Origin: Erigeron canadensis
Lineage: Eukaryota > Streptophyta > Magnoliopsida > Asterales > Asteraceae
DNA length: 64,000 nt
NCBI RefSeq assembly: GCF_010389155.1
Contig: NC_057768.1
Coordinates: forward strand, 3,098,501 to 3,162,500
Reading direction: 5' to 3'
The translations under genes and the position numbers were made by a program. Below the pieces are notes generated by a model that saw only the letters and a list, made by a program, of their open reading frames with translations, searched no databases and was not told the origin of the DNA. Below, piece by piece: positions 35,487 through 48,737 of the stretch (positions are counted from its first letter, which is position 1; every line of letters starts with the position of its first letter).

Positions 35487-38400
35487 CTACCAATCTAGTG
35501 GTACAGGAACAACACAAAGAGGGATTGACTTTTGTATGGTGATTCCAAACTTCTCGGTCATATCCAGTTCCTTACATATAGTTTTCGTATCTATATACCA
35601 ATCAAAGTTATTCAATAACGAGCCTAACATGACAGGTAGCATACGCATTGCAAGTGGCAAACCAGGGCATATTCTTCTTCCAGCACCAAACGGGATTAGC
35701 TCAAAATCTTGACCTCGGATATCAAGTTTAGATACCATGAATCTTTCTGGATTGAACTCTAGTGAGTCTTCCCAAATGGTTGGGTCTCTTCCTATGGCAT
35801 ATGCATTCACAAGCACTTGTGTGCCTTTTGGAATGGTGTATCCACTGAGATTTACTTCATTCTCAACTTTTCGAGGAAGCAAGAGAGGTACCGGAGGATG
35901 CATTCGTAAGGTCTCCTTCACAATGCATGATAAATAAGGTAGGCTCAAGACATCATCCTCTTTTACGATTTTACCTTTACCGATAACTTCTGCAATCTCC
36001 AATTTGGCCTTCTCCATAACTAGTGGGTTGCATAGTAATTCTGTCATTGCCCATTCTAACGTGTTTGAAGTTGTATCGGTACCGGCGGCAAACAAATCCT
36101 ACGTATTTTTACCAATTAATATCGAATTATTTATCAAAACATGTTTAATGTACAGTTTAAATATAATAAATAAATCTGAAAGTTATAATTGAAAAAATAG
36201 GGAAGATTTCGTATAAGTGTAGATTTTACAAAAAATTTTGGATAAATTGTATGTTTTTCAAGAGTTTAGTAAAAATGGGGGTTAAAAGGTAAAAGTGTAT
36301 AACAAGTAAAGGCGGATGTGAAAAGGACACCATTTGACATGTGTTAAAAGCCTCATGTTCTACTTCCGGCCTTTGAGGACTTGCATGCCTCATGGTCGTT
36401 TGTTGAAGTAGAAAATCTCGAAGGTAGTACCTCTGGTCTTTTTAGGATTTTTATCAATGATAATAAAACTAAATTAGAAAAAAAAAAAAAACTTAAGACT
36501 TGCTCAGTTATTATCTTTACATGAGACTGTTGCGGAGATATAAAGCCTGCAAAACTCCAAGGTAGTACCTCTGGCTTTTTCCCCTCAACAAGTTACTACA
36601 CCAATTGAGCAGTTGGCATGCCACGTCATTAAGGGCCGATGGTAAAACTTTTCATTTTCAACATATTCTCAACTTTGAATTTATTTGTATTACAAATATG
36701 ACCTTTGCATATACATTTTCACAAAAGCTTTAAAAAACACATTATCTATCTATATAATATCTATATAAGTCTTTGAATCATATTTAAAGAAATAAGAATC
36801 GTTTGATGATTTTTAACTTTGATTTATAGACACTTATTGACATTATTAAATCACACTTTAGATAATTAGTCAAAATATATCTGTTCTAAATTAATTATTA
36901 GTGATTAAAAGTGTAAATTAGTGATGAACTATAAAAAAGTTTAAATTTGAAAAACAAAAAGATTTAAATTGGTAATGGAAAACAAAAAAAATGCAAACTT
37001 ATGTTGGTATCATGTATGTTTATGACCTTTTTTGAATAATATGAATTGTTAAATGGTGGAATGTGAAAGAGACCAAGTAATGTATATGTATATGTAAATG
37101 TATGTATATATGTAAACGTGAGGTTTGTGATAAATAGATAGATGGTTAATGAGAATTTATTGAGTTGGGGGTCATAGAATTTGTTTGGTTCCTGATGAGG
37201 GTCTATATATATGAGGAATCCATCATTCACTTCATACTTTGCATTATTCTCTCCTAAAAGCATTTAGTTTTCGTAAGTCTATCCAAAGCCAAAAACTATG
37301 TGTTCAAATGGGGAAGATTAATGATATTATTGCAAAACAACCTAAAATCTAATTAAAATGATACAGTTCTAAATCAATAAGCGCATTTATTGTATTTAAT
37401 CTTTTGTATATTAAAAAATCTACTTTAACGACTTATTAACTAATCAAAATCGTTGATTTTATTAAATGATTCTTATCTTTGACCCAATATTTAATATGAT
37501 TAGTAAAAGTCAACGACGATTTTTACAAAGTTTTATAATCTCTAAATTAATAATTCTTTTGTTTAATTTTTTTTAACAGATAATTCACAATTCTAAGTTA
37601 AGTTGAATTACATATGTAAATCAAAGTGCAAAATATATATGCCTTAAGGAAAAATCGATTTACTCACCAAAAACAAGCTCTTGATGTGTGCATGATTAAT
37701 CTCATCTGGGTTTTCTTGATTTATTTTCAGACATACATCCAATACATCCTTTTGGTTTGATTCACCCATTCCTAATCTCTCATTAATCAAGTGCTCAAAC
37801 ATCTCAAGAACTTTCCCAAAATGATGACTCATTCTTGTCCTAATCTTTTGCGGGTCAATCTTTTTTAATACTGGAAAAAAATCAACTAGATTTGGTTTAC
37901 CTGCTTCCACCATGATGTTTCCAACGACTTCTTTAAATTCTTTACCCGAATCCTCATACGGGTCTGTTAGATCTTTGGAGAAAACTGTGTTGGATAAGAG
38001 ATTCATAGTGGTTCTAAAAGCAGCTCGACCAATATCAACTGACTCATTAGCTTGGCTAGCTTTCTTGCAATATGCCATGAGCTCATGCACTTTTTGGCTC
38101 CTTAAGTGCTGGTTAGAATAAAGGGAATTATTGGCAAAAATGTTGGTGCTAAGGATTTTACGTAAGGTTCGCCACTGGGTACCAACAGGGAGCCAAGAAA
38201 CAGAGTAGTCAGAGTGGTTACGCGCATTTAGGGCATCGGGGATATAACGACTAGAGAAATCAAAATCTTGCTTTTGGAGGACTTCTTTAGCTGCTGCAGC
38301 CGATGATATGACTACCGTAGTGATGTGACCAAGTTTTAAGGACATTATAGGGCCATGGATTTTGGCTAGTTTGGTTAGGGATTGGTGTGGTTTGTCACCA

Positions 38401-38540
38401 AGCAAGTGAAGGTTTCCAATGATAGGTAATCGGGTCGGGCCTGGTGGTAAGTTTTTGGGTTTGCCAAACCCAAAAACCAATAATATGGGTTGGATAAGAA
38501 AGTAAGATAGAAATAAACCAAGAATAACAAGATAATCCAT
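35487..38540 (-). CDS. Cytochrome P450, CYP76 family, copy A
   Basis: Two exons, 38540-37668 and 36098-35487, joined in phase 0 across a 1,569-bp GT-AG intron, encode 494 aa, full length for a plant A-type P450. An N-terminal membrane anchor (about residues 3-24) is followed by the PPGP hinge (32-35), WRTLR in helix C (123-127), AGTDTT in helix I (296-301), the ETLR of helix K (353-356), PERF (408-411) and the haem loop FGAGRRICPG with Cys435 as iron ligand. The phase-0 intron just before the I-helix and the NIMVEAGKPNLVD block are typical of CYP76. Relatives hydroxylate monoterpenols such as geraniol, diterpenes or xenobiotics on the ER, with electrons from cytochrome P450 reductase; the substrate here is unknown. 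The 3' and 5' flanks are homologous to those of copy B. The intron is eight times longer than in B and C, an insertion of about 1.4 kb with no recognisable coding. Confidence 0.93.
36421..36574. repeat. Short direct repeat within the copy A intron insertion
   Basis: AAGGTAGTACCTCTGG occurs at 36421-36436 and 36559-36574. It lies in the part of the intron (about 36210-37595) that has no counterpart in copies B and C. Confidence 0.7.
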
Positions 38541-39784
38541 TGATGTAAATAAGTTTAGGCTAGTGTGCTAGTGTTGTATCATGCAAGCATGCTAGTTTAA
38601 TAAGTTGCAAAAATAAAGTAAAACAATATAAAATATTCTTAGATGAGACTTACGAAAATAATATTTGTACATTATTATAGAGACGAATAAAAGCAAAGGC
38701 ATCTGTCATAATTGGAGATTGATGACATGATTATAATTAAAAATTGTCATTTGAGATTGCATTCATGATTTTTTTGCTATTTTCTATATCTCGTTTGACC
38801 AAGTTGGCAAATATGACGATTTGTTTAATATTAGACCATTTGTCACGTTCGCTTATTAAGCTCGGTGAAAGATGTCACCTAGAAGGTGCTATATATCGGT
38901 GAAATGGAAAGGTGAAATTTGGTAGGTGATTTCATTTCTCTTTTATTTTATTTTCTTTTAGTTTGGGGCCAATGACTTTTCTCAAATTATGTTATTGGTT
39001 TTTGTTTAGGTGTTCAAAACAAGCTGCATATTGTTTTCTTCCATATAAACGAGTTTTTAAAGTATATACAGAATATATGATTTGATATGATACTTTGATA
39101 ATTAAAAGAAATGAAAAGAAAAAATATATTTATAGATTTTGAATATATTTTATGTCTTTGTCTCTTGGAAATTGGAGATGAATATTTGTAGCGAGAGGTG
39201 TTTGGTGGGGGTTTTGATATATGTGAAGTGAGTTTTATTTAGTGATTTCTTAATTGTTATTTTACATTTTGGAGAAGACAAAGTTACATAAATATTCTAC
39301 CAAATGGTTTAACCTTGTGGTAAATGGTGTTAGTATGTGGTTAATTACTTACATTTTTTTTTTATAAAAAATCCATTCATTGTATAGTTTAAACATTTTT
39401 AGAATTAAATTAATAATAACATCATCCATTTTCAATTTTGATGAGAAGGGAAGTGTGATTGGTGAATAAGTGGTTAAGTCAGTTATCTTATACTATATGT
39501 TAGATTTATGCTCGTGTCAAATACACAGATTGTTTATAACATTTTAAAGATAAAATAATTTATTCAACATATAACTTTAAATATAAAAATTGTAAGTAAA
39601 AACAAATTTAAAAGAATATACTTCTAGAACATTGAACGCATATTAACACACGCATACCGTTGTCGCCAACCCTGCTTGACTACGTCCCTCTTTAATAGTA
39701 TTAGATTTTTTTTTGGAAGGTTGTATATTATTGGGAATGGTCTTTACACATGTTTGGTTGATAGAAATATGCAGTTTAGTGATA

Positions 39785-40000
39785 GATAGAGGTTTGTCAA
39801 TGTATTTTATGATGATGTGTATTGGCAATTATATTATGGCTACCTTCTTTAGCATGTAGAAAATTATTTTGGTAAATAATGGTTGTGTGCAGATAGAGGT
39901 TTGTCAAAGTATTTTATGATGATGTGTATTGGCAATTATATTTTGGCTACCTTCTTTAGCATATGTAGAAAATCATTTTGGTAAAGAATGGTTGTGTGCA
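39785..40000. repeat. Tandem duplication, ~107-bp period, two copies
   Basis: GATAGAGGTTTGTCAA through GGTTGTGTGCAGA is present at 39785-39891 and again at 39892-40000 with a handful of differences. Non-coding, downstream of the degraded copia element's 3' LTR. Confidence 0.85.
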
Positions 40001-40189
40001 GAGTCATTTTCTTATTAAATTGAGGGTTTTTTTTATATATTAATTTTAATATTAATAAGATTAAAATTAAATTAAGATTAAGATTAAATATGCCTGTTGA
40101 TAGCGCTATATACTATCTTCACCGGACAATAATAAAAAACTAAAGACGCACCATGAATTATATGACTATGACAATCTTTAATTCAAACA

Positions 40190-40379
40190 TGCCGTTGTAA
40201 AACGATAAATAACAAAGAAGAAAGAAGAACAAGAAAATAGAAATAAAGGAGAATTGTGTCTTATTAATCTCATGAACAACTATTTATACATATACAATAT
40301 TGGAGTACTCACCAACACAATCTGCTAATATAATTATAAGATCTCCAATAGATATGGACATCCATACTTTAATTATTCA
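40190..40379 (-). mobile_element. 3' LTR of the degraded copia-type element
   Basis: Begins TGAATAATTAAAGTATGG on the minus strand directly after the polypurine tract and ends TTTTACAACGGCA. TATAAATAG in its middle is the likely promoter. Confidence 0.6.
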
Positions 40380-40700
40380 TAATACTCCCCCTTAGATATT
40401 CATTGATTAAATACATTATACCTCGTTAAAACCTTACTAGATAAAAACCCAATGAGACAAAATTCTAGTGAAGGAAAAGAGTACATAATTCTTTTGATAT
40501 GCTTAGGGATGTTGTCTCATTAAAAACCTTGACATCAAAACCCAGTTGTACAAAACCTTGCTCAAGGAAAAAAGAGTGCAACGCGTATCTTCTCTCCCTC
40601 ATAATCACATCACTTAAAATTCTTATCATGACCAAACATATTCAATGTCTGACATATTAAGTGTCTTAATAGCTTAAATTTCTTTGCTTCTCGCACTATC

Positions 40701-43700
40701 CACTACTACAAAATTAAGCTATTGCAACACTCATAAAGTGTCACATTAGGCCATAAAAATCTTGCAATAGATCTAATGCAACACTTTAAGAAGTGCTCCA
40801 TTAGCTAACGTCGCCTTAGGTCTATAACAACACTTTTATTTGGAAAAAGCAAACACTTTTCAAAAGTGTTGCAAGTAATTGCTAAATGCAACACTTCCTG
40901 ATCCAACACTTTTTATATCAAATGCAACACTTAATATACCCTTTTACAACACTTTTGATATCAAATGCAACAAATAATATAGCCTATTGCAACACTTTTG
41001 ATATCATTTCTATAGGCCACAATGCAACACTTTTGGAATTAAAAGACAACACTTATAAGCATTATTACATCAATGTAAAATGTCAATATGTAAGACTTTT
41101 ATTATTCACAACATCTAAGTACAATTTTTTGATCAAAACAATACTGTAATACAATACATAATTAAAAAAAAATGTTCAACGTCAAAGAAAACTATTATGT
41201 AACATATAACTTATTTTAACTATAATTCTACATATACTAAAATCCTCCTTGTAAATCACCACTTGAGGTTAGTATATCCCGAAACAATGTTTGCCTGTTA
41301 CATATAAAGGGAGCAAACAATATAGTTAGTACACTTGTGAGCATTAAGTGAATAAAGTCATCAAGTACCATATAAATCTTAAACTTAATAATAACATTAT
41401 ACATAACACACTAAATGAAATTACAATAAAGAAGATGCATAACTTAGCGGGCAATGGCAAAACAATTTTGGATAGGGTTACTTGATCTAGTAAGCCATGT
41501 TCCCGGACTTTCAATAATATTTGGGGTTCAATCATGAGTTAATTAAAAGATAATCAAGATGGGTCAAAGAAGTAGCATAAATTCATTCTGATGGTAACCA
41601 CGCCATATGAGTATCAATAATTCTTTTGTAAACTAACTTGTTATCTTTCTTGATATATTACTATCAACTAGCTATAATTAAGTAGAGAACGACACAATAT
41701 GTACACAACATCTATTTGTAATCGGTAAGTTCTTCCTAAGCATCTAACTCTACCTACAGGCCAAGTATTGATTAAAGATAAAACCATGTCTTATTAGCAG
41801 CAGCAGATAGCATGCTAAAAAATAAGGAGGTAGAATCTAACCGAGGGGTTGGTGACGAAAAGATCATCTCCCACAATTTGTACTTGTTCACCATTCAGTG
41901 GTCATAAATTGGCCGATTCATAGACACTACCACCTCTTTGACTTTTTTACATCCAACATTTTGTTGTGGTCAGAAATACTTATAGCAAAGTTATTATATA
42001 CCTGACATTAGATAAGATGAATATTACATTTGACATGTAACAATAGAAACTAAATGTAGATGCCAGATATCATGATAAGTTTAATACTGTATACTAATAA
42101 ATAGTAATAACACGATCCATATGAACATAACGAGACCAGCAGACCAAATAAATGGCCAATGGGTATCAACAGGGCGAGATTCTTATGTTGGGTCGAACTG
42201 AAATTGCAGTCACGCATTATTATAAGTTTTACAACCTAGAATACCAACTCAGCCAATACTTGAATTTTACAGGATACTAGTACTTAAGTAGTTCGATGAG
42301 CCGATACCATCTACTTTCAGGTGTATGTAAATATTAGATATGTTCCATGAATCATCAAAACCATTTCTACTAGTTTTAAATTTTAAGTTCATAAGAGTTA
42401 TGTGAATGCTTTGTGATTTAAAAAGATAGAAATTATACACGTACTAGGATATGATCAAAGCACATGAAAAACCAACTTTATTGCTATGAAATAATACACG
42501 TACCAGTGATACTGTTGATGAAATCCACTGCAGCACTACTTCTTTTTGCATGTTGCAAGCACAACCACATTAGCCAAATGAATGAATAAGATCAGATGAC
42601 AGGATGTGTTCGCAGGGCTAGAAATAAGTAATCAATAATAATACATTAAAGATTTCTCATACCAACAAGGTTACTCAGTGTACTCATGACCGAGGTCTTG
42701 CTGTAACAATATATAACTGCAAAAGTACCTGATCACCGGAAAAGTTCTCTAGAAACCTTGCAGTAATAAAAAGTTCAGCAAAAGCGGGCTAATAACTCTT
42801 TGGTGAGACTCTTTGTATCAACTTAGCTAAGAAATCCGAAACTTGAAACGTATCAAGTTAAAACCTTTACAAAAATACTATGTAAGTGAACGAATCTCAA
42901 AAGGTTATAACTAGAAGAAGGCTCTTACTAAAGCAAATAGGCTTTTTTCTCTCGTAAGCATACTATATGTATAAGATGCTCCTAAATGAGTTGGTCTGTC
43001 TATATTTTGGATATTAAACAACATTGTTTGCACTCTCAAGAAAGTTGAGATTAACTTTAAAAAGTTTCCATTAAGGTTACTCTTCCAAGTTAAACGGATA
43101 ACAACTCCACGTATAGTGAACGTAGTCAACTTTACCATAAAAAATAGTGAACACATCATTTAGCATAAAGTTTATTATGAGATGTACATACATTTATAAC
43201 TTTTCCAAGACAAATTAAGAGGCGCTCTGGCAGTACATATAATTTCGACGCTTTGTGAAACCCGACCTTTGGCAGATTTCAATTGGTTTCCTAACGTCAC
43301 CCTTGATTAAAGTTCTTACACACGACAAGATATACATTACTGGGCTTCCCAAGTGACTGAAAGTTTTATAAAAAATAAGGAAAACAAATCTTTAAAAGTA
43401 GTAGATAAGTGGTCATATACCCTGCAATACCTTCATCGTTGATAACCTTAAAAAGTCCATCCAACAAGGCCACAAATCCCTAGCGAATCTAGGTTGCATT
43501 TGAACATGAACCTTAACTGCTATGGGTGAAGGGCAACGTCTGCAACATAGAACCAACAAGAGCAAGGTAAATCAAAGTTTTATACTAGGCAGCATACTCA
43601 TGAACATAAATAGCAGAGTAATTTTCTTAAAATATTCGTAAAAACTTAAATTGAAAGCAGCCGCAAACCTTGTTAAATCCTCTCTATCCACAATACCCAA

Positions 43701-44559
43701 AAGCTAGAAGAAATGTTCTTCTACATTATATGGTCAATCTGGTATATAATTACATATAAATTGAATAAGGAGGAAAGTAGGGCACCAGACCTACGTAGCG
43801 AGCGATAATGAAGAGAATGTAAAATGAATAACCACTTAAATCGAATACATCAAAAACTACTTTTATCTTTATTTTTGAATCTAATCTAATCGATATAAAT
43901 TTTAAAGTTTTGAAAATTGGGAAATTTGGGGCGGCATCTAGTTATTTTGGAAAGAAGTTCAAAAATTCTGAGATACAAAATTTTGGGAATCTCGACCATA
44001 ACCTCATTTCATTTTCTTCTTTGACTCATTAAAAGTCAAAACTTGCATACTCCGTTAATTACTACCAGTAAAACCTTTTGTAAATGAAGTTTGTTTCTTA
44101 TCTTAAAGATTAAATTTTAATAATGTTAAATTTTAACTTATGAAGGAACATATGATATTAGTTAAAGTTTGCATATAATTAAGTTTGTCGTCCTTGAGTT
44201 TTAGCTCAATGGTTGGGGAAGACATAGGAATTAAATTCCTTTATAAGGGCTTGGCATGAGTTATCAATCTTGAAATCCCCGACGTGGTAAAGCCACAACA
44301 AACGTTGTAGGTATTGTTTTTAACTAACTTCCAATATATGCAACACTTTTAAAAAGTGTCCCCAGCTTATGCAACACTTTTAGAAAAGTGTTGCATTATA
44401 CATATAATATGCAACATTTCCAAAAAAGTGTTGTATTACACATATACAATGCAACAGTTATTATTAAAGTTTTGCGTTATAAGTTATGTTGTATAAAATG
44501 CAACACTTTTTAAAAGTGTTGCTTATAAAGTGTTGCATTGGCTTCATTTTGTAGTAGTG
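40701..44559. mobile_element. CACTA (En/Spm-type) transposon, non-autonomous or decayed, 3.86 kb
   Basis: Starts CACTACTACAAAATT and ends ATTTTGTAGTAGTG, the inverted CACTA termini, with a 3-bp TSD ATC (40698-40700 and 44560-44562). Sub-terminal regions on both sides (40720-41050 and 44335-44530) are packed with GCAACACTTT / AAAGTGTTGC motifs in both orientations, the usual transposase-binding arrays. No recognisable transposase frame remains in the 3.2-kb interior. Confidence 0.85.
44185..44325 (+). mobile_element. Possible SINE inside the CACTA element
   Basis: TTTTAGCTCAATGGTTGGGG resembles a Pol III A box and GGCATGAGTTATCAATCTTG a decayed B box, followed by CCCCGACGTGGTAAAGCC. No clear tail or TSD. 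Confidence 0.35.
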
Positions 44560-47104
44560 ATCAAAATCCTCAAATAATATTCTCTTCACATAAAATTCAT
44601 ATATCATGTTTGAGGATTAATCACACATTATGTATCTCAATTAAAACATCGTCGTACTTCACAGATTCCATATTTTCAATAAATTCAAGTAAATGATGTA
44701 TTCTTCGATGTTTAGACTACGAGAGCTATAAGCGTTTTAATGATACTTCAAAACCCAACATTATGATCATTATCTTTAGAAGTCAAAAGGGAAATTGTTA
44801 GCATCATGTGAGCTCATAACCATGAGCATCATTTATATATCAATACCAATTATATTTTACATCTTTCTCTCTTAGCTTTCATGATGCACATTGATTCATT
44901 CTCAAGATGTTAAATTCAAAAATCAAGATAGATTTTGTCTTTTATCTTTCGTTCATCAATTCAATAATCATTGACACTCCCTCGGAGTTCATTAATATTC
45001 AATTAATCAAACTTCTTGAAACTTTATATAAGTCTTAAACCAAAACAATTTCTATAACAGATAATACTCTCGAGAACTTTTCACATGTGTTTCAAGCATT
45101 TTAATTCACGAGACATGCTTCATGCATTTTATATCTCTCGTGGAATCTCAACTTCAAGCTCTATTTTTATACTCTAGACGCAAAACAATACTTTTTCACT
45201 TTGCCAGACTTTTAATTTAATTGCTTTCACCATATAATTTATACACTTTCAAGTGCTTGGACTTCATGTCCCAAACTACTAGCGTCCTTTTTTGTTGGCA
45301 TCAACCATATCATATCAAATTATGTGCATGCATGCTTTTTAAGATCCTCGCCATTATACATACTCTTAGCGTTATCATATTCAGTCAGTCTCGACGTGAT
45401 TTTTATTTTCGATTCCTTAAGTCTCTAGACATGTCAAAACTGATGAGATCTCATTATTTCTAGGTACCCGGAGTTTCTCAAAAACCTCCATGTCTAGTTT
45501 CTCATCATCAATCTCTTTTGGGGTCTTTGTACCTTGACTTTGACCATCTAAATTTTATGCTCCTTTTATTCGAGGCTTTTATTTTTGAATCGACTTTTCT
45601 ATCACTCATTATCAACCGGAGCGTAAGCAGCTTTTTGGTCAGTTAAGATTGCTAGCAATTACTAAATATTCTGAATGAATTATCCCACAAACTTTAAGCT
45701 TATATTCATTGGTATGAGCATCTTTGATAATTCATTCTTACTTCTTTAGCTGCTTTCTGATGGTCCACGAATGCACTACTTATGTTATAGTTAAATTAGA
45801 CAAGAAAGTAAATAAGAAGATTAATAACAAGAACAATAACAAGTTCAATTGTAATAAATCAATGCAAGGATAATCATATGTATCATTGATTAAACGATGA
45901 ATACATGGTTGATCTTACACACTTGACTTACAAGAATACAAAAGAACAAAGGTAATTGCTAAGTCTAGACACACTAAAAACTTGAACAATTACAAGTGAC
46001 ACACACTTTCAAGGTGACAAACACACTTGATACAATGCGGTTGTGTTACTTTATATAGAGGAAGAATTAGGGCAACACAGCCTTCCTTTGATAGTGATAG
46101 ATGGTGGTTGTCGACATTCCATTGGCTCATTGTACTTCCAAGCAAGAGCCTTTGTCTTCTTTACCAAAATGGGTATGAGAGAAGACCCAAGTTTTGGTCC
46201 CAACATGTACCTTTTCCAAGTAAGGTATGTTACAGTTGGAAGAATCACCATGTGACTCTTGTCTTCATATGGTTTGAATACTTCCCGCCATGACAAACAT
46301 TTGGTCAGCATGCATCCCGCTGAAGAGAGTCACTGGACTCGCTGAAGACTTGCTGACTATACATGTCAGCGAGTAAGTCTAATCAGCGAATCCAAGACTC
46401 AACACTTTCCACTTTCCCTAATGTTGGGAACATCTCATCCTAATGTTGAGAAAATTAAATCATGTCAATGACATGATAAACTTAAGCCATAGACGAATCT
46501 TCCAATGATGCCTTTATTTATACGTACACCTCTTTCATGTTTTAACTCATACCCAAAACAGTCATAATAATGTCTAGTTTAATCAGACAGTTTCGAACTG
46601 AATCAAAGCATGAGCCTACATACTTCCAAGGCACATCTATTTTCCCAATATTATTTCCAACATTCTTTGAAGTCTCATCTTTGTGCATTGTAGTGGAACA
46701 ACTTAATCATATATTGCACATTCAAAAACTCTTATAAGACATATGTGTTTTCTGACCATAAACCAATTTTAATGGGGAGGAAACACAATAAATTCTTGGC
46801 ATGATGCGAATTCAAATTATTGTATGTTAAATAATAACATGGCCCCAATCTATAGTCATTCATTTGCTCACAATAATTATTATCGCCAATACAATATGGA
46901 ACATGCTTCCAATCTTACAAGATGAGCAATTAATTACGCAAACATAATGTTGCGACTTTGGTGACCCATTTATACGATGAATCGATTTTAAAAGACTAAA
47001 TGGTCAATATAGACGATGCATACATCTCCTTTGCATATGTTCCATTAATTTAAGAAATTCAGTTCTTATTGTACTTGACATATATTTTGTTATAGAGCAA
47101 ATAA

Positions 47105-47230
47105 GTAACAACAACAACAACAACAACAAAAAGCCAATCCCTGAGCTGGGTACAGGGGAGATGAGCTATAGACAATCTTACATCTATCTAAAGGTAGAGA
47201 GACTACTTCCATAACTATAAAAGAAATAAG
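47105..47230. repeat. (CAA)n followed by SINE-like repeat
   Basis: Seven or so AAC units at 47106-47129 lead into CCAATCCCTGAGCTGGGTACAGGGGAG and AGACAATCTTACATCTATC...AGAGAGACTACTTCC, a dispersed-repeat type widely seen in plant genomes. The class is uncertain. Confidence 0.4.
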
Positions 47231-47918
47231 TACAATCCAAATAATCGATTGAAGAACCTCGTTGTTCTTTTACATTTTCGCATCGTCATTGATCCAGGAT
47301 GGTCCAACCGGTCATGTCAATTAATCAATCAAATAATATAAGTCTAAACTTCTCGTTTATGACTACGTATGCTTTAATACAAAGTACATTTTGCATGAGA
47401 TATTAGTGTATCATCACACTTTCTCCTTTTGCTTCTAGTAATTATATTAGCTTTTCTAGAGCTTTTAAAATACACTATTCACATCAGGATATAACAGTAA
47501 GTGAGAAATTATTTTGCGAGCAACAAAATCTTACGAAATTTCTCATTGTACAGATTTCGTAATGGATAAGTTAACAAAGTATTTTGACATAGATCGTAAC
47601 CTACTCAGTATCATATAACTTGTCATATTACAAACAAATCACGTAGACAAAGAGTACAAACTAAATTTGCAATATCACTATCATATACAATGCGTCTTAT
47701 TTTATCTATCAAATATCCATGGAAATCTATTTCAAAACTCACAAATACCTCTAGAAAGTTTTATTAATGTATATCTCAACAAAACAACTTCGGTTTTATT
47801 CTTATTATACTTATTGTTTGCCTTGTTTTTATGCAGATCTAAAAATATAAACAAACACAACTTGGAATAATAACTCAGACTGGCCCAAAATTGGAAGTAA
47901 ACTCATATATATAATTGA

Positions 47919-48302
47919 CTAGCCTTGTACCCGCGTGATGCCGCGGGACCTTGGAAAAAAATGCTGGTTAAGTAGCCGTACCGTGTTATTACATAAATGT
48001 ATGATTCATCTCAAGTGTTTCTTAGTCCGGCTGAAAGTGCAAACCACCGTTATCGTTTTGGAGTGAGCGCTTTTTATGTTAATTGATTATTAAATTCAGT
48101 AACTTATGTGTGTTATTTTGGTATATCATGTGAGCAACTTTAGGGAAAGAAAGGGACACGTGTAAGGTTTTTTTTTTAAGGATAGTTTTGGAATTTTAAG
48201 GTAAAGTGTTTGATGATAGTATAAATTAAAAGGGTAAATTAGAGATTTTAAAGGTAGAGTGTTAAATTTTTAGGGGTAGTTTGTTTATATAGATAGTATA
48301 GA
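47919..48302 (-). mobile_element. Non-autonomous Helitron (384 bp)
   Basis: On the minus strand it starts TCTATACTATCTATATAAAC at 48302 and ends GCGGGTACAAGGCTAG at 47919. A CCGCG...CGCGG hairpin lies about 10 nt before the CTAG. It is preceded by A and followed by T. It is the same family as the Helitron at 31148-31822. Confidence 0.8.
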
Positions 48303-48344
48303 TATTTAATAGATATGGACATCCATAATATAATTATTCAGGTT

Positions 48345-48535
48345 TTAGGTAAAATAAAATAAGTATTAAAGTAAAATAAATAAAACAATAGGTTTCTCTT
48401 CACTGTAGATCATCGTGCATCATGAAAATCATCGTGCATCAATTGCTTCGTGAATCTTTATGCATCAATTTAACCATGATCTAAATGTCAAGATATTGTC
48501 TTATTTGTTTTACTTTAATACTTGTTTTACAATAG
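48345..48535. mobile_element. Short foldback element
   Basis: GTAAAATAAAATAAGTATTAAAGTAAAATAAATAAAAC at the left (cut as needed: about 48350-48390) is inverted at 48500-48535, where TGTCTTATTTGTTTTACTTT and AATACTTGTTTTAC are read. The middle holds two ATCATCGTGCATCA copies. Confidence 0.6.
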
Positions 48536-48737
48536 TCAACCCCTAATTATTCATAGTACATGCATAGTTACAAGATTTTTATTTGTTTTTTAAGATTTAC
48601 ATATATATCCTATATATCCTAGAGGCATAATTACATATCTATCCAAACCATGCTTCAGAAGCATTGTATTTATGCATTAAAATTTTTATTTTGGGTAAAT
48701 ATATAACTATGTCTAAAAAACAAGATATTTATGAAAA

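Larger units (their letters stand above)
40190..48340 (-). mobile_element. Degraded copia-type LTR retrotransposon, disrupted
   Basis: On the minus strand a polypurine tract (CTAAGGGGGAGTATTA, about 40380-40395) is followed by a 190-bp LTR (40379-40190) that starts TGAATAATTA. The LTR contains a TATA-type box (TATAAATAG, near 40290) and ends CGGCA. A 38-bp piece of the same LTR start is found at 48303-48340, consistent with the other LTR, cut off by the Helitron at 47919-48302. The space between is AT-rich, with no surviving gag-pol frame that I can recognise, and holds a CACTA element and SINE-like repeats. Matching TSDs are not visible. Confidence 0.5.

Noticed and set aside
35737..35937. 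Plus-strand open frames over CYP76 exons (also 37912-38121, 53046-53285, 59031-59216, 59911-60150)
   Set aside because: Antisense shadows of P450 exons; the P450 motifs are all on the minus strand.
41344..43159. Possible transposase remains inside the CACTA element
   Set aside because: I compared minus-strand frames around 42.9-43.2 kb with the general pattern of CACTA transposases and could not find a convincing match.
46027..46311. Overlapping open frames on both strands near 46 kb
   Set aside because: No domain; the region lies within a degraded retroelement-like stretch.
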